The notes under the pieces are model-generated. The model had not been told where the DNA came from. It searched no databases and saw only the letters and a list, made by a program, of their open reading frames with translations. 64,000 bases of DNA from Pseudo-nitzschia pungens (taxonomy: Eukaryota > Bacillariophyta > Bacillariophyceae > Bacillariales > Bacillariaceae): the NCBI GenBank assembly GCA_037355855.1, contig CM074762.1, forward strand, positions 2,728,001-2,792,000, read 5' to 3'. The stretch's first letter is position 1. The number at the start of each line of letters is the position of its first letter. The translations under genes and the position numbers were made by a program. Of the stretch, positions 57,855 to 64,000 are shown piece by piece.

Positions 57855-59876
57855 AGTATGTATTGGTAAATGGGTTGATTCCTTCTTCTTGTTATTATTG
57901 TTGTTGTTGTTGTTGTTGTTCTCGCCGTCGTCGTTGATATCGGTGTTGACGCTGCTTCCGGTGTTTGCGGATCTTACTACTCTTCCAGGCGGAAGGCGGC
58001 TGAAGCTGACAGGGGTCTGATGTGAAAATCTTCTTTTCGGTATTGTTTTCCCATGTCATCATACAGAATCCGATCCGATATCTTGGCACGGGTTATGATT
58101 GCGCCGGTAATTTCTTCTAGTGACAACATACGTAAGATACCGTTCATTGCGAGGCGCGTACAAGTACGTGTTGGATGTTGACACTTCAACGTCACGCAAA
58201 ATAGCTGTTAGAGTTGAGGATAAAAGGGCAAACAAGGTGCTGGACACTAACTTACCGGCGGTAAGGCTAACCTTATCATCGTTATCCGTTCTTCGAACTT
58301 GCAAACTTCGCACAACAACTTTCTCATAATGAAAAATCTGAGCAAGAATCTGATCATTCTTTGTAAGGCTATCATAGAATTCGATAATATCCAATGAATT
58401 AAGATCACATTTGAGATCGCACCGTGAGCTTGTTTTTTGGTTCCCAGCACCAGTTCCATTGAATTGATCTCGTCTTGTTGTTGCTTTTGCGCAAGAATGT
58501 GTGACGACAAACAGTGTGGCCCACCTCCTCCCAAAAGCTGCCTGATTCTGGATTGTTGAACTCTACTAATCCTATAAGAGAGGGTTAGACTAAAATTTCT
58601 GCTTGTTGGATGGTCTTGTTGATTTCAGCAGTATTAAGCCAAAAGGAGAGACCTAATTTTTTGTTCTGGTCAAACACATTGTTAACTGTCATTTTTTTCA
58701 TGGCCCTGCCAACCCATCTGGGTATCTTCACTGCTAATTTCATTCTCTACTGAGTTACTGGTACTACCCTTATTTCTTTTACAGATTGATGTTCAATGAG
58801 AAGTTCACAGTACTCGTACTCCAATTGCACACAAGCATGCACCAAGGCTCCATTTGAAGAATACCTTTCAATTCTCCTCATTGAGGCACATCAAAATAGG
58901 TGAGGTGAATGCTTGTCCTAAATGTGAATACTTGTACTAACCTTAGTACAATTCTGGGAAGCTTTGTTCCGCGCCAAGATAAGGATGTCATATAGTACCT
59001 GATTTTCTTCATTTTGCTACGACAAATACTAGAGGAAGAGAACACCACCACCACTGCTACTACTATTAGCAGTAAGAATCGAATCAGTACAATCCACCAT
59101 CGGAAGAGGAGAAGAAGAAGCAATGATGGGGTATTTGAATAGCAAACTCTCAATCAAGAACCTGCACTGCAAAAGAGTGTCATTATTAGTATTATTATTT
59201 ACTAATTCTTCTTGTACAAGTAGTAGTAAGTTTTGATTGAGTGAGTCATTCTCCCTCTAAAACAATGATTCTGATGTGCATCAATCACAGGAACACTAGT
59301 CGTAAGGTTACTCAACACGACAATTGAGTTTTTTCGAGAGTTGAACCTCAATCAAAAAAGGTTCAGGCCTCACTCGCCGACTACAAAACTTCCCGAAGAC
59401 TTTCCATGGTAGGATATGTACTGAGAGGCGTCGTATGTCGTAGCAAACGAGGATCTGTACTTCATGCTTCGGTATGGTATCTTTGTTGTCACCTCCATAA
59501 CAATAATGCTAAGATTACTCATTCTTTTCGCTCCAAACTTCACGATCTCGTGTTCTGTACCGGTAAGATTAAAAGATTGCTTTTAAAATTGCTTCGTAAT
59601 TTCAAATTATCACCTTCTCTGGGGAGTTGATAGTAAGTTAACTTACACGTCTGAAGTAACCTTACGAAGTACAAGTAGAAGATTGTTAGCGAGATATCAA
59701 TCACATTCCGTGAACAGTTTTCGCTCAAGCATGCAACAACGCAATATCGAATATCGGATGATTGCAATTCATGCTATGATGCTATGAATTAGAACACGCA
59801 TTTTGGCTTCCGTTTAGGTCCCATCTCTGCCCACAAAATCTATTCAACAACCAATATCTCACAACCCCAAGAAGCG
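57855..59876. other. Intergenic, 2.0 kb, possible unassigned exons
   Basis: A GTT triplet run lies at 57889-57921. Between about 58020 and 58540 on the minus strand there are exon-like pieces (MLSLEEITGAIITRAKISDR; DQILAQIFHYEKVVVRSL; a GTAAGT site at 58256 with a CTAACAG acceptor 51 nt on), which do not join into a protein I recognise. The remainder to 59876 is AT-rich with a few GTAAGGTTAC words and the ACSS3-like promoter. Confidence 0.35.
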
Positions 59877-61522
59877 ATGACTGTATCAATCTATCGGTGG
59901 TGTTCTCGAGCAGCACTTGCGCAAAAGAATCAACCGTGTCGGAGAGACCCGTCCGCAAAGACCCGTAGCTTTCTGTCTCGTCCCTCGTCGGTGACCGCAT
60001 CGTCTCGATCCTTTTCCTCGTTCGATCGCGAAAACGTTCGGGGAGAATTCGGTGCCTACGCCGAGCACTACGACGAATCGATCCGATCTCCCGAGACCTT
60101 CTGGAGAAAAGCGGCCGGCTCCCTCCACTGGTTCGAGGAACCGCAAACCGCCATTCGGAGAAACGAAAGCAATCCCCACTTCCACGATTGGTTTCCGGAC
60201 GGGAAGATCAACGCGAGTTTCAATTGCCTCGATGTGCACGTGAACCAGGGACGCGGGGACCAGAACGCCCTGATTTACGATTCTCCCGTGACGAGCAAGA
60301 AAGCAAAATACACCTACAAGGAACTCTTGGAGCAGGTCGCTTTGTTCGCGGGGGCGCTCCGGAACGACCTCGGAGTCCGGCCCGGAGATCGCGTCGTCAT
60401 CTACATGCCCCTCATCCCGCAGGCCGCGATTGCTATGCTCGCCTGCGCTCGCATTGGTACGTCCCTGTTTCTTTTTTTTTGGTGTCGTTGTCGTCTTTGT
60501 CGTTGTTGTCGTTGTCGTTGTTGAAATTCCAGCCGCTCGGTCGCAGACCAAACCGAACCAACCAATGATTTGTTCTTTGTGATTGTTGTGATTATTATTT
60601 ATAAAGGAGCTGTCCATTCCGTAGTCTTTGGCGGTTTTGCCAGTCACGAACTCAGCAGTCGAATCGACCATTCCAGTCCAAAAGTCATCATTACTGCCAG
60701 CTGTGGAGTAGAGCCAACGAGGATTGTCCCATATCGTCCGATCGTTGAGGAAGCAATGAAGCTGTCGAACCACGACGTAGAAAAAGTGGTCGTGGTCCAG
60801 CGCTCCGACGTGGAAGAGTGCGAACTCGGACCGTTGGATGTCGATTACGAGGAACTCCTGCAAACCGCGGACCCGGTCGACGCGGTGCCGCTGCCGTCCA
60901 CCCACCCGCACTACATCTTGTACACCAGCGGCACCACGGGACTGCCGAAAGGAGTTCTTCGGGACACGGGCGGTCACGCGACGGCTCTGAAATATTCCAT
61001 GGACACCTTCTACTCGTCGCGTCCCGGGGACGTCTTCTGGGCCGCTTCGGACATTGGGTGGGTCGTGGGGCATTCCTATCTCATCTATGGTCCCCTTCTC
61101 CACGGTTGCACGACCGTCATGTACGAGGGCAAACCCGTCGGGACCCCCGACGAGGGCGCGTTCTGGCGCGTGATCGAGGAACACGGGGTCAACACCATGT
61201 TCACGGCGCCGACCGCCTTTCGAGCAATCAAACAGGCGGATCCGAATGCGGAATCTGCCAGAAAGTACGATCTCGATTCGTTGAAAAACGTGTTCCTCGC
61301 CGGAGAACACAGCGATCCCGAAACGCTCCGTTGGCTCGAACGGACCCTGCCGCACATTCCGTCTCCGATAGATCACTGGTGGCAAACCGAGCTGTAAGGA
61401 CACGCACGACACTGCGCGGAATGTTCGGCACGGAGGGTTGCTCCGCCGCGACTCTGTGCATCCGATGAACTCCTCACTCAATTGCTTTCTCATTGATTCT
61501 TGCTCCTGGCATGTCGCACAAT

Positions 61523-61557
<35 letters not shown>

Positions 61558-62476
61558 TACGAATACAGCGGGTAAGTCGATCACTCTTCTAGGATCTTTT
61601 GTGCGTAGTAGTAGTAAATGCCGGAATGCTGATCCAATGACTCCTTTGTCCCATCGTGTAGTTGGCCGGCGGTTGGAAATGCAACCGGATTGGGAAGGGT
61701 GCCGGTCCGGTACGGATCTTGCAGCATGCCGGTGACTGGATTCGAAATATCGATCTTTGACGACGAGGGCAATGAGATGGCCCCGAACGAACTGGGAAAC
61801 ATGGTCATCAAGACGCCATTGCCCCCGGGTTCTCTCAAGACACTGTACAAGGATGACGCACGTTACGTCGAAAAGTATTTGGAGAAATATCCCGGCTACT
61901 ATGATTCTGGCGATGCGGCTTTTATTGATGAAGATGGTTATATTTCGATCATGGGAAGGACCGACGACACGATCAACGTTGCAGGCCACAGGCTTAGTAC
62001 CGGAGCTATGGAAGAGGTTCTTTTGGAGCACCCGAGTGTTGCTGATTGTGCGGTGATCCCTGTTCGGGATGAACTCAAGGGTCAGCTCCCGTTCGGCTTT
62101 GTGGTCTGTACCAAGGGAACCGACCCAGAAGATTACGATCGGATCTGTGCACGAACTTGTCAAATTGGTGCGTGAAAAACTGGGTCCCGTGGCGGCATTC
62201 AAAAACGTCACCGTGATCGACTGCGGATTACCAAAGACACGGTCCGGAAAGGTAAGTTTCGTTCGCACACACGATGTAGTGTAGCGCTGGTGTTGCACGA
62301 ACAGTACGAACATTCGTCTCACATCTCCCGTGTACGATGAAAAGATTTTGAGAGGCATGATGGCCAAGATTGCCAACGGTGAAACGTATTCGATTTCACC
62401 AACAATAGAGGACAAATCCGTGGTGGAGAAATTGGTCCCAAAAATTCAGAATTTGGTTGCGAAAAAAGTCGGCTAG
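59877..62476 (+). CDS. ACSS3-type acyl-CoA synthetase, frameshifted in exon 3
   Basis: Four exons: 59877-60456, 60607-61393, 61662-62251, 62345-62476, with introns of 150, 268 and 93 nt. About 695 residues would be expected. Adenylate-forming motifs: YTSGTTGLPKGV (ATP loop), AASDIGWVVGHSY, YEGKPVGTP, HWWQTE, YDSGDAAFIDEDGYI, RTDDTINVAGHR and, at the end, LPKTRSGK with the catalytic Lys. The wording matches ACSS3/propionyl-CoA-type synthetases, and the Arg/Ser-rich N-terminus looks mitochondrial. Exon 3 changes frame once near 62145: upstream pieces end DPEDYDRI, downstream pieces resume HELVKLVREKLGP; total exon length is one base too many. So the gene is a recent pseudogene, a frameshifted allele, or carries a sequence error. 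Intron 2 has a (CGAACA)n run at 61521-61566. Its last exon overlaps the sulfotransferase gene on the other strand. Confidence 0.85.
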
Positions 62477-63781
62477 AGAAAGTATCGCTGCAATAGATTT
62501 CCAGAGTTCCACCGATGAGAAAGCTTGAATCAGTTTTGTGGCTGCAAGTTTTTCCTTCTCGTCGTAGAATTCATCGTAGTGCTTCCCACGAATGAATTCT
62601 TCGGCTTTTGCGCCTTTGGCAGGAGTCAAGGACAGAAACGTTAGCAATCGATCCACCGTCTCATTCCAATTCGAAGCGTAATCCTCATAGAATAGTGTTA
62701 GAAACGGAATCCCCTTCTTTTCGATAAGACTGACAGCATGATTGTGCCACTCGGTGTAGGCTATGAATTCTCCGTAACATGGAACTTGTTGTGCGTATTG
62801 CAACAATTCTTTGCTCAGAATGCCGTGACGCCTCTCCTGTTTGAAGGAGTCCGTGTCTCGAAATCTACAGTAGGCTCGAAAACCCTCCTTCGTTTTGTTG
62901 AAGACTTCTACTCTTTCTTCGTACTTCGCATTGTTGCTACGTGCCCACCGTCGTTCCTTGAGATGCAACCGTGCAACAATGTTGTCAAATGGATTTCGTA
63001 TCAAATGGACGGCTCTCTTTGGAATGTCCGGAGAATATGTTGTCTTAACTTTGGTCCTGTTGAATATTCGTTTCCCAGTTCGACACGACACTTCAAAAGC
63101 TTCCAAGGTATTGTTGTATTGCTTCCGACCCGGTGTTTGGCAAGCATCGCATTCTCCGCCACAATGTGTTTTTGTGAGAATGTATTTGGGTGGTAGCGAC
63201 CAGGTGGTATATCGGAAGAATGGACCATCTATCGAGTCCTTGAAAAGCGATATGCTGTCTTCTTTGGTATCCTGTTCCTGTCCGTAATTTGTCGCTGTCG
63301 TAGTACGAGTGTAGTCCTGTATTAGATGATTAGTGTATGTCGTTCCGCTGTTGGGAAACGACATCAACCAGGCCACTTCAAGTGATTTGTCGCCTCTTTG
63401 GTGACGATTAGCGCCAGCACTCTGCTCGGTTTGTTTCTCATTGCTTTCGTCATGGCGAGGTCTCGAGGAATCCCCCGATGAGGCATCTGTGGTAACTTCC
63501 AAATGCGATTTCCTTGAATTCCCAATGGTACCGGAGTCCAGACGGACAAAATCGTCCTTCGAGGAAGCATCGCGATTCGCTTCTTCCCAATCACCATTGT
63601 AAGTCCCATTCTTCGTATCGAAGGAATCGGGCAGCTTGTTATAATTATCCTCAATGTCGACAAAAACTCTTAGTTTTCCATCAAATTCCAGGATTGAGAA
63701 AATCGCCAAAACTGAGATTGACGAAACGAAGAGGCCATGCTTCGAGGCCAGGAACCGAAGAGGGTGATTACCGCCTCTCAT
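62396..63781 (-). CDS. Type II membrane sulfotransferase-like protein
   Basis: Intronless, 461 residues from the ATG at 63781. One membrane helix near the N-terminus (about residues 16-31) and a polar stem to about 135 suggest a Golgi type II enzyme. The PAPS-dependent sulfotransferase motifs are the 5'-phosphosulfate loop WLMSFPNSGTTYTN (138-151) and the 3'-phosphate site HLIRNPFDNIVARL (Arg262, with Asn268 where Ser is common). KTHCGGECDAC and a Cys-rich segment lie between. The acceptor, perhaps a cell-wall or secreted glycan, is unknown. The last 27 codons overlap the last exon of the ACSS3-like gene in antisense by 81 bp. Confidence 0.82.
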   Translation of the reverse strand: MRGGNHPLRFLASKHGLFVSSISVLAIFSILEFDGKLRVFVDIEDNYNKLPDSFDTKNGTYNGDWEEANRDASSKDDFVRLDSGTIGNSRKSHLEVTTDASSGDSSRPRHDESNEKQTEQSAGANRHQRGDKSLEVAWLMSFPNSGTTYTNHLIQDYTRTTTATNYGQEQDTKEDSISLFKDSIDGPFFRYTTWSLPPKYILTKTHCGGECDACQTPGRKQYNNTLEAFEVSCRTGKRIFNRTKVKTTYSPDIPKRAVHLIRNPFDNIVARLHLKERRWARSNNAKYEERVEVFNKTKEGFRAYCRFRDTDSFKQERRHGILSKELLQYAQQVPCYGEFIAYTEWHNHAVSLIEKKGIPFLTLFYEDYASNWNETVDRLLTFLSLTPAKGAKAEEFIRGKHYDEFYDEKEKLAATKLIQAFSSVELWKSIAAILSLADFFRNQILNFWDQFLHHGFVLYCW

Positions 63782-64000
63782 CGCCGCAATTTCTTCTTTC
63801 TCCAGGATGATAAACAACGAGTAGTATTCGATCTTTCTAAAGAAGAGTGTTGGTTCGTTCTAGTTAAGCTGCAATCACCAATGAGGCACTCTCGTTGCCG
63901 AGTTCCACAATTCGGTGCAAGGTAATTATCGAATGAACGATGGACCATGGATCGAACGCAGAATAAGAAAGCAAAAATCAAAAATCCTTCGTTTCGGTAT
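63782..64000. other. Right edge, 5' flank of sulfotransferase gene
   Basis: The sulfotransferase frame continues 12 codons upstream of its ATG without another ATG. Nothing else is recognised to the window end. Confidence 0.4.

Noticed and set aside
59886..61493. 535-codon minus-strand frame across the ACSS3-like gene
   Set aside because: Runs through two exons and an intron of the opposite gene and has no recognisable domain.
1..64000. tRNA, rRNA, CRISPR, phage or complete transposon
   Set aside because: I saw no cloverleaf with B-box, no rRNA similarity, no spaced direct repeats of CRISPR type, and no transposase, integrase or reverse transcriptase with intact motifs. A tRNA scan and covariance-model search would be needed to exclude small RNA genes.

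Overview
The window looks like nuclear DNA of a stramenopile alga, most likely a diatom. Genes are separate eukaryotic transcription units with zero to three short introns (51 to 342 nt range, all GT-AG), and four proteins (YebC/TACO1-like, DUF2358-like, SET-domain, PhyH-like) start with a signal peptide followed by a Phe-containing 'ASAFAP'-type cleavage motif, the entry signal of secondary red plastids. Gene content is ordinary housekeeping plus several unusual family members. I cannot name the species.

Layout. 0-8 kb: the N-terminus of a Ser/Asn-rich protein running off the left edge, an EEP-family hydrolase, a long ArfGAP-like protein whose catalytic Arg position is Glu, a repeat-rich gap, and ribosomal protein eS24. 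8-11.4 kb: gene-free, with CTA/TAG triplet tracts and a four-monomer ~186-bp satellite-like array. 11.4-25.5 kb: biotin synthase, a plastid YebC/TACO1 homologue, a frame-disrupted RNase H-like gene, CCT7 and CDC73 (divergent), a DUF2358-like plastid protein and a Golgi-type GlcNAc glycosyltransferase. 27.7-47.8 kb: PUM3, a plastid SET-domain methyltransferase, a PhyH-like oxygenase, a Fes1/HSPBP1-type Hsp70 exchange factor, a very long TENT4/TRF4-type nucleotidyltransferase, an Acl4-like TPR chaperone and a membrane-anchored GH94-like protein. 50-64 kb: TAF12, H2A.Z (start codon alone in exon 1), uS2 (RPSA) and bystin (divergent), a chalcone-isomerase-like protein, an ACSS3-type acyl-CoA synthetase carrying a one-base frameshift, and a type II membrane sulfotransferase overlapping it tail to tail.

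Functional threads. Five genes belong to ribosome production (eS24, PUM3, Acl4-like, uS2, bystin); three act in transcription and chromatin (CDC73, TAF12, H2A.Z); two in protein folding (CCT7, Fes1). There is no operon, CRISPR array, phage or intact transposon, and I recognised no tRNA or rRNA gene.

Intergenic DNA has a vocabulary of its own: short palindromic words around GTAAGGTT(T)AC/GTAAACCTTAC, ACTTCGTA and TACCGGTA recur in nearly every gap and are rare in exons. Several genes (CCT7, CDC73, the 3' part of the SET gene, PhyH, Fes1, parts of the ACSS3-like gene) are much more GC-rich than their neighbours. Exon coordinates in the entries were worked out by hand from splice motifs, frame continuity and family resemblance; starts marked uncertain should be treated so. 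All family assignments are from recalled motifs, not searches.
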